From the NCBI GenBank assembly GCA_028753945.1, contig JAPNXP010000007.1:186001-250000 (forward strand): a DNA stretch of 64,000 bases, written 5' to 3'. Position 1 is the first letter of the stretch; every line of letters starts with the position of its first letter. The DNA comes from Hexactinellida sp. DTS-2022. Its lineage: Eukaryota; Porifera; Hexactinellida. A program made the translations under genes and the position numbers. The notes under the pieces are model-generated. The model was not told the origin of the DNA, did not search any database, and saw only the letters and a program-made list of their open reading frames with translations. Positions 10,661 to 20,580 of this stretch are shown here, piece after piece.

Positions 10661-12920
10661 TTAATCAATGAATAAGTTTGCAGCACTACTAGTTGGCCTA
10701 GGCGGCATTTTATTGATATGGCAACTCTCAACTTGTAAGGTATGGTATTTCCAACTAGCCATATACACATTTTTAGCGCCTAAAATTGAAGAAAACGTGT
10801 TTATATCTGTAACACCTATATTGACAAAATCATCTGTATACGAATACTCTATATTTTCAGGTGCACTTCGAAAGAAAATCCCTCGCAAATACAAATAATC
10901 GCGGCCATTAAAACGCAATTGATTTTGATTTGCTCCTCGCTGTAATGAACTCAATAAATGCGATTGAATTGTCTTGGCTTTGAAAACGTATAATAGAGAA
11001 CGAAGTGCTTCTATTATCAAATAACAGTCAGGAATACAAGAAACTTTGAAGTCAAACATCCGTATTGGAAGTGAAGAATGGTCATCTCTCACTATAAGAA
11101 TTATAGGAATTAATTTCTATAATTGGTTATATAATTGATTTTAAGTTGAAGCACACAAATAGCTATCAACGGTAATTACACAATGTTTCTCTGGAAATTA
11201 ATAATTTAAGGGATTACTTATATATCGGTTAACACTTTCCAATATAAAAACCTGGCTTCGGAAAGTGAATTTTTTATGGTAAAAAATGACCTTGCTTGTG
11301 CCTGAAAATTACACTTTAAAAAGGTGTTGACCGACATATAATACAGTCAGGCCTGTTTATTGTGAACATTTTTTCGTAATATGAAACTTTTTGTATTATT
11401 AACAAGCCCTATGGTCACAATTTAACAACTTACATAGGGTTTGTATTAAATTGAGTTCGCTTATTATAAAGTCTCTCTATTATGAACACAATTTTTAGTC
11501 CCTTTAAGTTCATAATAAAATAACCTGACTGTACTTATACAGTAGAACATTATATACAGTTCCCGACGATGTTCTTATAACCGGCATCCACTGTATAATA
11601 GATTTATCCGCTTAATCGGGTCAAAGTAACCTGGTCCCGAGGTGACTCTATTAAGCGGAGTCGACTGTACTTATATAACCTACTAAATACTCACCTCTAA
11701 TATGTAGGGATTTCAATGGATCGACACCTGACTCAACTATATTAGACATACATCCCAAACCCATTCTAATATCATCTATTGTGTCCAAGGAAATCCTTTC
11801 AATCACCTCACCATCCATTAACAATTCCAGGAAATTAAAATCTTCAGAAAGTTGTAGAATTATTGACGAAGGGCCTACTCCGGTTTTAACGTATAGGATA
11901 TGAATCCCATTGGCTAGGAAACCTTGTGCCGATTCAAGGAACTGTTTACAAAACCTGCATACCCTTTTGCCATTAAGGTCTCCAGGCAAATGTGTTTCAT
12001 TTGAGGACTTGTATACCGGACAGCATGTACCTATGGGAATATGGAACTATAAATAATTGGTTCCAGTTAGTTATAGTCTTAATTAATGTGTCTATTGGAA
12101 TATTGAACTATAAAATAAATGGTTCCTATTAATCTTATTACGTACAGATAATTAAAGTGGAAATATCAGTTCAATTTAGTGTATTCACTAATTTGTTAAG
12201 GAGTACAAGGTTTAATTCCCCTAGCCTATACAAATGCATAGTGACTCCGGTTAATACGAATACTATTTCAGTTCCTTCAAAGCCTTTTCAATACAAATGA
12301 TAATGGTTAATTCGAATTCCGGATAATAAATATGAACAGATTTTCCTAATAACAAGAGTCTACTGTAAGTATTTAAAAATAGCTAACTAACAAATAAACT
12401 AAATAACTAAACAAATAGCTTAATAAACAAATAATTAGATAAATAAACAAACTACTAACTAACTAACTAACAAACTATCCATTACAATAAATAAACAAAC
12501 TACAGTAGATGTCGGTTATAAGCACACCGGTTATAAGAACATATCGGTTATAAGAACACTATGTTGGAAAACGGTTGCCATATACCCTATATAATTTATG
12601 TCGGTTATAAGAACATCAAATGCAATTCCCGACGATGTGCTTATAACCGGCATCCACTGTACTAACAAACAAACTAATTAACTAGACAAATAGCTAAATA
12701 AACAAACAAACAAACAACAACAACAACACTCACCTGAATGGAATATGTAACCACAGAGTCTACAGTGATGTTTGCGGTTAAGAATAGAGAATCCTCCATC
12801 ACACGAAGCGCACGTTTTAGTTGAATTGTCTGACAACCAGAATGCTGCATAGTAATGCGGGCGAAGATTTTCTCCAAATAATCTTGACTTGAACATGATT
12901 TTTAATCGAGCAAAGGACAT
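10661..12920 (-). CDS. FYVE zinc-finger protein of unknown family
   Basis: Three exons in phase (12920-12734, 12030-11695, 11091-10661) give 317 residues from ATG to TAA. The first exon carries the FYVE signatures WLSD (28-31), CASC (37-40) and RKHHCRLCG (49-57); RVCRFC follows in exon 2 (about 84-89). FYVE fingers bind phosphatidylinositol 3-phosphate on endosomes. In place of the usual IFCxxC the sequence reads IFHSGTCC across the exon junction, so one zinc ligand is His or shifted. The remaining ~230 residues contain beta-rich segments (HILYVKTG, SSIILQL, ERISLDTIDDIRMG) that recall a PH-like fold, but I do not recognise the family. MITEs sit in both introns. Confidence 0.7.
11224..11340. 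mobile_element. Family E MITE
   Basis: TATATCGGTTAACACTTTCC ... AAAAAGGTGTTGACCGACATATA inverted ends. Related to the copies that begin each block of the LRR-EGF array (22166, 26585, 30682). Confidence 0.65.
11343..11532. mobile_element. Family F MITE
   Basis: ACAGTCAGGCCTGTTTATTG ... AATAAAATAACCTGACTGTA, with the core AACAAGCCCTATGGTCACAA and ACTTACATAGGGTTTGTATT. Intact ends flanked by TA. Confidence 0.8.
11545..11670. mobile_element. Family D remnant followed by family C half-element
   Basis: 11545-11592 carries CCCGACGATGTTCTTATAACCGG. 11598-11669 carries CCGCTTAATCGGGTCAAAGTAACCTGG and ends GCGGAGTCGACTGT. Confidence 0.65.
12031..12700. repeat. Intron with family B' and D MITEs and AACT/AAAC repeats
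   Basis: 12150-12366 is a family B' element. 12503-12659 is an intact family D element (CAGTAGATGTCGGTTATAAG ... AACCGGCATCCACTG, TA-flanked). The rest is AACT/AAAC simple sequence up to the donor side of the FYVE gene's first exon. Confidence 0.7.
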
Positions 12921-13340
12921 AATTACGGGTTTTACGGATAGTATTTATAGAGCTTAAACTGAAAGTTTAGATTGCAAAATGTGACCAGTATTTATAGATA
13001 CTGTAATTATTAGTTTAAAGTGTATTAACATGATTCCTATTCAATTTGAGACACAATAGCATTTGCATTGATTCTGGCTTGTACGATAGTTAATAGGTCG
13101 ATAATACAAATAGTTTCAACTATTCTTGTAACCAGGGTACAGTATTACGTATAATGATCATGACAGAGTAATAACGTTATTATATATTAAATTAATTATT
13201 AATTAAATGTTCCCGATTATTATAAGGAGAATTAATGTTTGTTAGAAACACACAATTAATTTATACCAAAATAAATAAACATACGAAATATAGTTAACTT
13301 TGTGGTAGGGATTGTCTTTTCGTCAAAAATGTAAAAACTA

Positions 13341-13514
13341 CAGTAGAACCTCGTTAGTACGAACAGTGCAGGGGACAGTCAAATGTGTTCGCCTTATCCG
13401 GAATTAGTGTTAACCAATGTCATTTGTATTGAAAAGGCTTTGAAGGGGACTGAAATAGTGTTCATATTAACTAGAATTCGTATTAACCGTGTTCGTATTA
13501 ACGAGGTTATACTG
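13341..13514. mobile_element. Family B MITE
   Basis: CAGTAGAACCTCGTTAGTAC ... GAGGTTATACTG, with the core TTGAAAAGGCTTTGAAGGGG. TA-flanked. Confidence 0.85.
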
Positions 13515-13689
13515 TAAGTTGTTAACTTGTGACCATAGGGCTTGTTCATAATAAAAGTTACATTATTGCAGACCTGACTGTATTGTGTCAGTTCAGTTCA
13601 ATTTACAGTTCTATTAATAAATATTTTGTATAAAATATGACTTGTGATTTTCTAGAACTATGACAGAAAATACGCTCCATCGAATTTGT

Positions 13690-14215
13690 TTACGCGAATA
13701 AACAACAAAAATTGCAACATAAATTGCTACAGAAAAATAGGGAAATAAAATTAAGTATTTTACAAGAGTTGATGTCAGCAATACATTACGTAGTAATTAA
13801 ATTAGTAAGAGTTTATACCAAATAATGCTTTATTCATTGTTACAAGGAACTGTAATAGAGACCATTAATGTCAAAATAGTCTACAGTTTAGAAATAAGAC
13901 ATAAAATTGAATAAATCTCATTTTTTGAGGTATAATAAAACAGTATAATTTGCTTTTACGAAAAAACAACAAAAATTGCAACATAAATGTAACAAGAATT
14001 AATTACCTAATAGGAAATACAACACAAGATAATTAAGTAAGAGTTTATGCCACTATTGCCACATAATGCTTTATTCATTGATACAAGGAACTGTAATAGA
14101 TACAATTGATTGTAAAAAATAGTCTACAGTTTAGAAATAAGACAGAAAATTTATGAAATATCATTTTTGAGGTGCGATGTATATATGGAAACAGTATAAT
14201 TTGCTTTTTATGTAC
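13690..14215. repeat. Local tandem duplication, about 275-bp unit
   Basis: Two diverged copies in direct orientation share AACAACAAAAATTGCAACATAAAT, AATGCTTTATTCATTG, ACAAGGAACTGTAATAGA and AGTCTACAGTTTAGAAATAAG, in the same order. No known element family is recognised. Confidence 0.7.
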
Positions 14216-14313
14216 GTATTAACGAGTGTATAATAGGATATCTATGATTTATTAATCATATTTTCACACTTTTGAGAGGAAACAAGAAATTGAATTATAG
14301 CCCATAATGTTAT

Positions 14314-14450
14314 ACAGTCGAAACCGGTTTTTTCTAACCAATTTTTTGCATGAAAATTAAGAAAGAAAATCCGATTGAAAATAAAACAAAATTGGAATTC
14401 CTTACACATTTAGAATAAATAGTTAGTTACAAAAACCGGTTTCGACTGTA
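14314..14450. mobile_element. Family L MITE (CAGTCGAAACCGGTTTTTTC)
   Basis: Inverted ends ACAGTCGAAACCGGTTTTTT ... AAACCGGTTTCGACTGTA. Other copies at 17111-17270 and, truncated, 56710-56760. Confidence 0.8.
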
Positions 14451-14963
14451 ATTAAATTTCCATTAAATATTCGTATAAACAAAGAGCTTTTCTCTATCTA
14501 TCTCATAACAAACCACTAAATAACAATTTTATGTCACATGCACAAACACATTACTATTCTATAACTGCATATTTAATAGCACAGAAGTTAATAATTGCAA
14601 ATATCAAACAGAATCCTTTTCATCACATTATTACCACAAATATCATATAACAGATATATAACAGAAAGTAATTATTATAATGATGTCAGGTCACAAGAAC
14701 TTACGTATTAATACTGACTATTGTATTGGAATAATTAAACTGATCTAATTAATGGTTAATAAGTGATAGTACAGTTATATGGCATAAGTGTGTGGGGAAG
14801 TTTAAAAACAATGACCACTTAAGGATTTATGTTTACTGTTGTTAATGTTAAAAGTACTTTTTATAAACTTTGGGAATTAAAAATGAGATGCTATATTACC
14901 TCTAAAGGATAATGAATACTATTCTAACAATTATATTACCTAAATATGATATAACATACTATA

Positions 14964-15288
14964 TAGTAGAAACTCGTTAGTACGAACACAAGGGGACCGT
15001 CAAAAAGTGTTCGCCTTATTCGGAAATCGGAATAAACAATATCATTCGTATTGAAATTTGAAAAGGCTTTGAAGGGGACTGAAATAGTGTTCCTACTAAC
15101 GAGCAGTGGCGGACACTTTGCTAATTATTGGGGGCGCTCTGACTTAATTATCCTAGTTTGTTATTGTAATATTAATTAAATTATATATCACCTTCTCTAA
15201 TGAATACACAATTTCGTTGAATATATTGGGGGCGCTTGAGCGCCCCTAGCGCCCCCTAGTGTGCGCCACTGCTAACGAGGTTCTACTA
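14964..15288. mobile_element. Family B MITE split by a hAT-like insertion
   Basis: The outer element begins TAGTAGAAACTCGTTAGTAC and ends GAGGTTCTACTA. It is interrupted at 15104-15271 by a different element flanked by CTAACGAG on both sides. Confidence 0.85.
15104..15271. mobile_element. hAT-like MITE with 8-bp target duplication
   Basis: 168 bp, from CAGTGGCGGACAC to GTGCGCCACTG, with GGGGGCGCT inside both ends. The flanks 15096-15103 and 15272-15279 are both CTAACGAG. An 8-bp duplication and CAGTGGCG ends are typical of hAT transposons. Confidence 0.85.
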
Positions 15289-15539
15289 TATAAACTAAAT
15301 AAATAAAGTACCATAGGGATAATAAATGGAACCGTTCAATTATAGAACAAAAATAAACCTGTGTTTAACAAGAAATAGAAATAAGCCTGTATTTACAAAC
15401 AAATAAAAAATAACCTGAGTTTACAAAGAAATAAAAAATTAACCTGTTTTATCAAGAAATCAAAAATAAACCTGTGCTTATAAAGAAATCAAAAAAAGAA
15501 AATACCATTCACTAAGACACTTGTATTTATACTACTCAC

Positions 15540-16820
15540 CTCTTCCCTTCGGATTGCTGACAGCGGGAATTCTCTTAGAAATCTTATTATCTGTCACAGA
15601 CACGTTAGGCCTACTGGCCCGAGCCTGCTTTTCTATTGGCTGTTTCCCGCTAACAGACTCAACCTATATAACAATACAATATAGTAGAACCTCGTTACGT
15701 TTATACGAATTTCCGGTTAATATGAACACTATTTCAGTTCCCTTTATAAGGCTTTTCAATACAAATGACACTGGTTTATAGGAATTTCCGATTAATACGA
15801 ACACTATTTCAGTCCCCTTCAATATAAATACATACAGTAGAACCTCTTTAGTAAAAATACAGTTAATATAAATTACGGTTAATACAAACACTATTTCAAT
15901 CCCTTTATAAGGATTTTCAATACAAATGACACCGGTTTATACGACTTTCGGATAAGGCGAACATATTTTGACGGTCCCCTGGTGTTCCTACTAACGAGGT
16001 TCTACTATAATGTTTAAATAAACGAATTCTCTCTATAATATAATAACCCCTTAAATAAGAGGTACTAAATAACCGAATTTACATTACAATTGTACAACAA
16101 TTGTTACTCGAAATTTATAATCACCCTGACTACTATACTATTCAAAGAATAATTATTAAATACAGTGAACTCTCGTTATAAAGAAGTGCTTGGGACCTGT
16201 AAATTCCTTCGTTATATTCGGATATTCGTTATAAGCGGATAATAATTAATGCATTTAGTGCTCTGGGGTAAAATATCTATTTCGTTATATCCGACTTCGT
16301 TATAACGGGAGTTCACTGTATATAAATATCTGTAAATCCCTGGTTAATATGCATTGTAAAGTTAGTTCCAATAAGATTAATTTTCAATAATATATTCAGT
16401 AATATATTCAATAATATACACGTATATCTATAATCAGGGCCGTAGCCACTGGTCAGGTTGGTCAGGTTTCAACCTGACCACTTTTAGTTGGTTGGACAGG
16501 TTAACCTGAACCCTTGGCCCTGTTGGTACTGTATCCAGCCCGGTCTAACCTGACCACTTTTAATTGGTGGCTACGGCACTGATAATAGTTTACTTTGGAC
16601 CATTTGCCCACTGGTGGACTATTAGAGAGAACAGAGTGAATATAAATATCTGTAAATTCCTGGTTAATATATGTACATTATAAAGTTAGTTCCAATAAGA
16701 ATAATTTCCAATAAGAATATTTTCCAATAATATTACCTGTGGGCTGTTAGTGCGGGATAGCTTGGGACTGCCTGACACTTGATTGGCTGACGGGGAAGTA
16801 GTATGAACTGGAGAATCCAT
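15540..16820 (-). CDS. Unrecognised gene, first two exons (3' partial)
   Basis: Exon 1 is 16820-16737 (28 residues, MDSPVHTTSPSANQVSGS...), with a CAG/GTAATA donor. Exon 2 is 15663-15540 (41 residues, Ser/Lys/Arg-rich, ending AVSNPKGR), with a GTGAGT donor. The exons are in phase and far less AT-rich than their surroundings. The peptide is Ser/Pro/Lys-rich and probably disordered; I do not recognise the family. It diverges from NXT1, about 1 kb apart. The downstream exons were not found within 2.6 kb. Confidence 0.55.
15682..16006. mobile_element. Two family B MITEs in tandem
   Basis: First copy about 15682-15825; second 15836-16006 (CAGTAGAACCTCTTTAGTAA ... GAGGTTCTACTA). They lie in the intron of the gene at 15540-16820. 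Confidence 0.75.
16163..16319. mobile_element. Family A MITE
   Basis: CAGTGAACTCTCGTTATAAAG ... GGGAGTTCACTG, TA-flanked. The core is AATAATTAATGCATTTAGTGC. Confidence 0.85.
16437..16581. mobile_element. MITE with GGCCGTAGCCAC ends
   Basis: About 145 bp, GGCCGTAGCCACTGGTCAGG ... TTGGTGGCTACGGC. It carries internal repeats of CAACCTGACCACTTTT. Only one copy is in the window. Confidence 0.7.
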
Positions 16821-16900
16821 TGTACACTTTCGCTATATTATATTATGCCTATATCTACAGATAGAGAGTTAGTATGGGAAATATGCATACATGGGAAATA

Positions 16901-17074
16901 CAGTGGATGCCGGTTATAAGCACATCGTGGGGAACTGCACTTGATGTGCTTATAACCGGCATGTTCTTATAACCGACATAAATTATATAGGGTATATGGC
17001 AACCGTTTTCCAACATAGTGTGCTTATATCCGATATGTTCTTATAACCGGTGTGCTTATATCCGACATCTACTG
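16901..17074. mobile_element. Family D MITE
   Basis: CAGTGGATGCCGGTTATAAG ... ATATCCGACATCTACTG, TA-flanked. The core is TATATGGCAACCGTTTTCC. Confidence 0.85.
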
Positions 17075-17110
17075 TATACATATACGTGTACATACTAAGG
17101 TTTCATCCAG

Positions 17111-17474
17111 TAAAGTTAGTACAGTCGAAACCGGTTTTTTCTAACCAATTCTTTGTATGGAAATAAAGTAAGAAAAATCCGATAGTTAGAATAAACCGAT
17201 TAAAAAATAGAACAAAATTGGAATTTCTTATACATTTCGCATAAATAGTTAGTTAGTAAAACCCAGTGTTAGAAAAAAAAGTTAGTACAGTAAAACCTCC
17301 AAAAGTGAACACCTTCAAGAAATGAACAACTCCAAAATATGAACACTTTTTCTCGGTCCAAATTTTCCCCATTGCTTTAGACACACGTTATGATAAATCA
17401 TGAAAAGTGAACACCTCTCAAAAGTGAACATTTTGGCTGGTCCCCAGGGTGTTCACTTTCTAAAGATTTTACTG
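17111..17474. mobile_element. Family L MITE then CAGTAAAACCTCC MITE (family M)
   Basis: 17111-17270 is family L with a degraded right end. 17286-17474 begins ACAGTAAAACCTCCAAAAGTG and ends CTAAAGATTTTACTGTA. It carries TGTTCACTTTCTAAAG, also found at 36463. Confidence 0.7.
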
Positions 17475-17499
17475 TAACTTTATTATAAACATTCAAGGG

Positions 17500-17655
17500 A
17501 GCAAAAATAAAAAAATTATGTGCGCCTAGATTTATATTGAGCTCGCTTACACACTCATAAATTACACATTTTGTAATACGTTTATAGATCACTCGATTTT
17601 CGCGCGCCTAGAAAGTTTCCTTTCGAATTTACGCGCCTGGATGAAACCTTGTTCT
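17500..17655. repeat. Family I GCGCGCC repeat
   Basis: Carries TTTTCGCGCGCCTAGAAAG, ACGCGCCTGGATGAAACC and GAGCTCGCTTACACAC. Matches 59630-60000. Confidence 0.6.
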
Positions 17656-17870
17656 GTACCTAATTAGTGAACCAAGGATACATACATATTTTTAAAGTTA
17701 TTGAAATGGATTTATCAAATACCAACCAAGTTCTATTGAATGAATTACGTGGTGTACTAGAAAAGTGCTGATTCCATTTATAATAGAACCAAAACATTAT
17801 TCTACAATCAGTATATAATACGAAATTATATTTTCAATAGCAAATCCCGTTATAACTTATAATTGGAACT

Positions 17871-18263
17871 ATGGCAAGTGAAGAACAGAAATTGATAGAT
17901 GCAACTTGTGAAACTGGAACTGAGATTGTGACTAAGTTCTATAGATTCAACGATAAAAGGCGCCATGAAATTGGTAATCTCTACATGGATACCGCAGTGG
18001 CGTTATGGAATGGGAACCTCCTACAGGGGAATATGAATATAACGAAATTCTACCAAGATTTGCCTACTTCCACGCATTCAATTTCGAGTGTGGATTGTCA
18101 ACCAATTTCTGATGAATCTGGAATGCGTTTATTGATATCTGTCGAAGGAATTGTACAATTTGAAGGCATGGGACCGCAAAATTTCTCTCAAATGTTTATA
18201 ATAGCAAGACAATTGGATTCAGTATGGAAAATAACTAATGATTGTTATCGTTACTTTGAATAA
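17871..18263 (+). CDS. NXT1: NTF2-related mRNA export protein NXT1/p15
   Basis: A single open frame of 130 residues, the normal length for NXT1/NXT2, with no intron. NXT1 has an NTF2 fold and dimerises with NXF1 to export mRNA through the nuclear pore. Diagnostic features in order: DKRRHEIGNLYMDTAVALWNG, where human NXT1 has [21 protein letters not shown]; the helix and strand SISSVDCQPI; IVQFEGMGPQNFSQMFIIA; and WKITNDCYRYF at the end. The hexamer AATAAA overlaps the TAA stop (GAATAAATG), and further AATAAA copies follow within 50 bp. Confidence 0.93.
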   Translation: MASEEQKLIDATCETGTEIVTKFYRFNDKRRHEIGNLYMDTAVALWNGNLLQGNMNITKFYQDLPTSTHSISSVDCQPISDESGMRLLISVEGIVQFEGMGPQNFSQMFIIARQLDSVWKITNDCYRYFE

Positions 18264-18572
18264 ATGTCGGTTTATTTGTTCGTTAGTTTGTTTGTGTGAG
18301 AAAATAAATAAATATAGGTCAATATGACATATTTTCAAAAATAATCCTTTGGAATTTACATGATTAGTGGAAGAAGCTTCATATTAGGCACGAAATTTTC
18401 ATTTTTAATACAAAAGAAAATATTATAACGAATTAGTTTTATGGAAGTCAAGCTAGTATCAGTAATTCTCAATAATATAAAGTTAAATTTTTTAGATTAC
18501 AAAAATTCAGTACTAAATCTTGATAAAATAAACATTAATTTTTATATAATAAAGCAACATATAATACTATTT

Positions 18573-19286
18573 TAAGGCTAAGTTCCTTCTGGAATTCAAA
18601 GCCCTAGTTATCTTCCTTAGTTTGTATTCTATTTACTCTCTTTATTATCTATCATTTAAAACAAAGTTTGACTCTCTAGCTCATATACATTCCGAGTTAC
18701 AGCCTGGTGTGTGAATATGGAACTAAATGACAAATCATTTAATTTAACATTAATTGAAATTTTACTATTATCAAAGTTACTTTGGAAATTTGGGTAGTTA
18801 TCAATGCGATGTTAATGCCTATATAGTTAGTACTAACTAGTAGCACGGGGGCGTCAGACTCCTTTAAGCAATTACGTGTTTACTTTAAATTTTTTCTGTA
18901 GTGACTAATCGGAATTTTCAATAAATATCTCGAATTCTAAAAATTCCGATTAGTCACTACAGAAAAAATTTAAAGTAAACACTTAATTGCTTAAAGGAGT
19001 CTGACGCCCCCGTGCTACTAGTTAGTACTAACTATATAGGCATTAACATCGCATTGATAACTACCCAAATTTCCAAAGTAACTTTGATAATAGTAAAATT
19101 TCAATTAATGTTAAATTAAATGATTTGTCATTTAGTTCCAGATTCACATACCAGGCTGTAACTCGGAATGTATATGAGCTAGAGAGTCAAACTTTGTTTT
19201 AAATGATAGATAATAAAGAGAGTAAATAGAATACAAACTAAGGAAGATAACTAGTGTTTTTAATTCCAGAAGGAACTTAGCCTTAA
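18573..19286. repeat. Near-perfect 714-bp foldback palindrome
   Basis: The left arm (about 18573-18918) and the right arm (about 18939-19286) are reverse complements over nearly their whole length, with a 20-base loop (18919-18938). The ends read TAAGGCTAAGTTCCTTCTGG and CCAGAAGGAACTTAGCCTTA. No open frame is seen. A long foldback DNA transposon or a recent inverted duplication would explain it. Confidence 0.9.
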
Positions 19287-19299
19287 CACCTAAAAATAT

Positions 19300-20190
19300 A
19301 AACTTACTTTATTGATAAATCGCTGTTCTGACGAAGTAGAGTAGTTACTAGCCTATTAGAGAAGTGAATTCCAAATACGTATTGTTACTAGGTTACCAAT
19401 GCATTCTAAAATAAAGCTATTGCAAGACTATAGTTCTAATTAGAAAATATAGTTTCAGTTATCTTAGAATAGAATTATAGAAATATAGTAGGCTTATAAA
19501 ATCAATTTTGTTGATAGTCTTTTACATTCAAAATTGCCCTCAATTTAGTTGATAAATTTGAATCCAAGAAAATAATAAAACCTCTATGAACAAAACACCC
19601 ATATGGACTTGGTAGATAGGAAATATTAAATTTGCATTATATTACTGATAATGGTCAGATATAATTAACGAAAAATATCTGTAACAAAGTATCCATAATC
19701 CCTGAAAAATAATGCACCAAATTAGAGGTTTTATATTAGGATTTATGGAAATGCGTATCAACTGTAATAATTATAAGAAATTAGTCGTTTACATTTTAGG
19801 GAGAGGGCGTATTTCAAATTTTTTGGATTAATTAATGTGTGATCTGTACCCCGTGTGTCATACCCTAGTTACCCTCATGGCTATAAGTTATGCGCGAAAA
19901 AAAGCTTACCTAAATAATAATTTCCTTTCAAAATACTTATCAACTGGAATACAATACCTAGCACAAATAAACTGAATTTGTGATACAAAATTTATTGAGT
20001 ACGTATATCTGTAGTAGTTCAGCCTATTTATTAGGATCACAGAAACCAATGAAATTACAATAAATAACCCTTTCAAATGATAATCATAAAAGATAAAAAA
20101 GACTATACCACTAAAGCATATCAATATAATTAATCAATTATACAAAAGGTGTTTATAATATTACCTAAATATACAAACAAAGGGACCAAA
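19300..20190. other. AT-rich intergenic, nothing recognised
   Basis: No clear repeat ends and no open frame with family resemblance between the palindrome and the LC8 gene. Confidence 0.5.
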
Positions 20191-20194
20191 TAAA

Positions 20195-20464
20195 TTAACC
20201 AGATTTAAACAACAACACTGCAACTTGTCCCACATAAAAATAAACAAAATGTTTAGTTTCATGAGTCACATAGGAACCGAAATTCCTCCCAACAACACAA
20301 TGCCAAGTTGGATTATATTTCCGGTCAAATTCCTTCTTGATATACCCGGCAACATCTTTTTCCACTTGGAATCTTTCCAAAGCATTTATTGCTAATTCTG
20401 TTGCAGCCTGTTGCATTTCATCAGACATGTCATTACTCTTGATAACTACCTTCTTTTCTGCCAT
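20195..20464 (-). CDS. DYNLL: Dynein light chain LC8-type (divergent paralogue)
   Basis: An intact 89-residue frame, the exact family length, with no intron. LC8 is a homodimeric hub that binds short peptides in dynein and many other complexes. The core is intact: [35 protein letters not shown] and the end VLLFKSG. The N-terminal third departs from canonical LC8 ([20 protein letters not shown]), more than the copy at 33312-33581 does. It marks the left edge of the region containing the LRR-EGF array, where dead LC8 copies also lie. Confidence 0.93.
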   Translation of the reverse strand: MAEKKVVIKSNDMSDEMQQAATELAINALERFQVEKDVAGYIKKEFDRKYNPTWHCVVGRNFGSYVTHETKHFVYFYVGQVAVLLFKSG

Positions 20465-20494
20465 TTTGATGCTAATTTATAAATTGTAGTAATA

Positions 20495-20580
20495 TAGTCA
20501 CCTCGGGACCAGGTTACTTTGGCCCGATTAAGCGGATAAATCTATTAACCAGTGGCTCTATTAAGCGGAGTTGACTGTAT
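20495..20580. mobile_element. Family C MITE, truncated
   Basis: GTCACCTCGGGACCAGGTTAC ... AAGCGGAGTTGACTGTA; about 85 bp of the longer form seen at 61223. It lies about 30 bp upstream of the LC8 start codon, so it could overlap its promoter. Confidence 0.75.

Larger units (their letters stand above)
12921..15539. other. Long AT-rich stretch with repeats, no convincing exon
   Basis: It contains the FYVE gene promoter region, family B MITEs (13341-13514, 14964-15288), a family L MITE (14314-14450, CAGTCGAAACCGGTTTTTTC) and a local tandem duplication at about 13690-14215. The next exons of the gene at 15540-16820 may lie here, but none could be recognised. Confidence 0.5.

Noticed and set aside
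10281-11091. FYVE gene and KKWVPL gene as one continuous gene
   Set aside because: The FYVE exon ends in its own stop at 10661. No donor of the right phase was seen to join it to the exon at 10327, though the missing start of the second gene leaves some doubt.
13600-13720. Possible terminal exon for the gene at 15540-16820
   Set aside because: An acceptor and open frame of the right phase exist, but the peptide is composed of AT-driven codons, has no family resemblance and lies in a tandem repeat.
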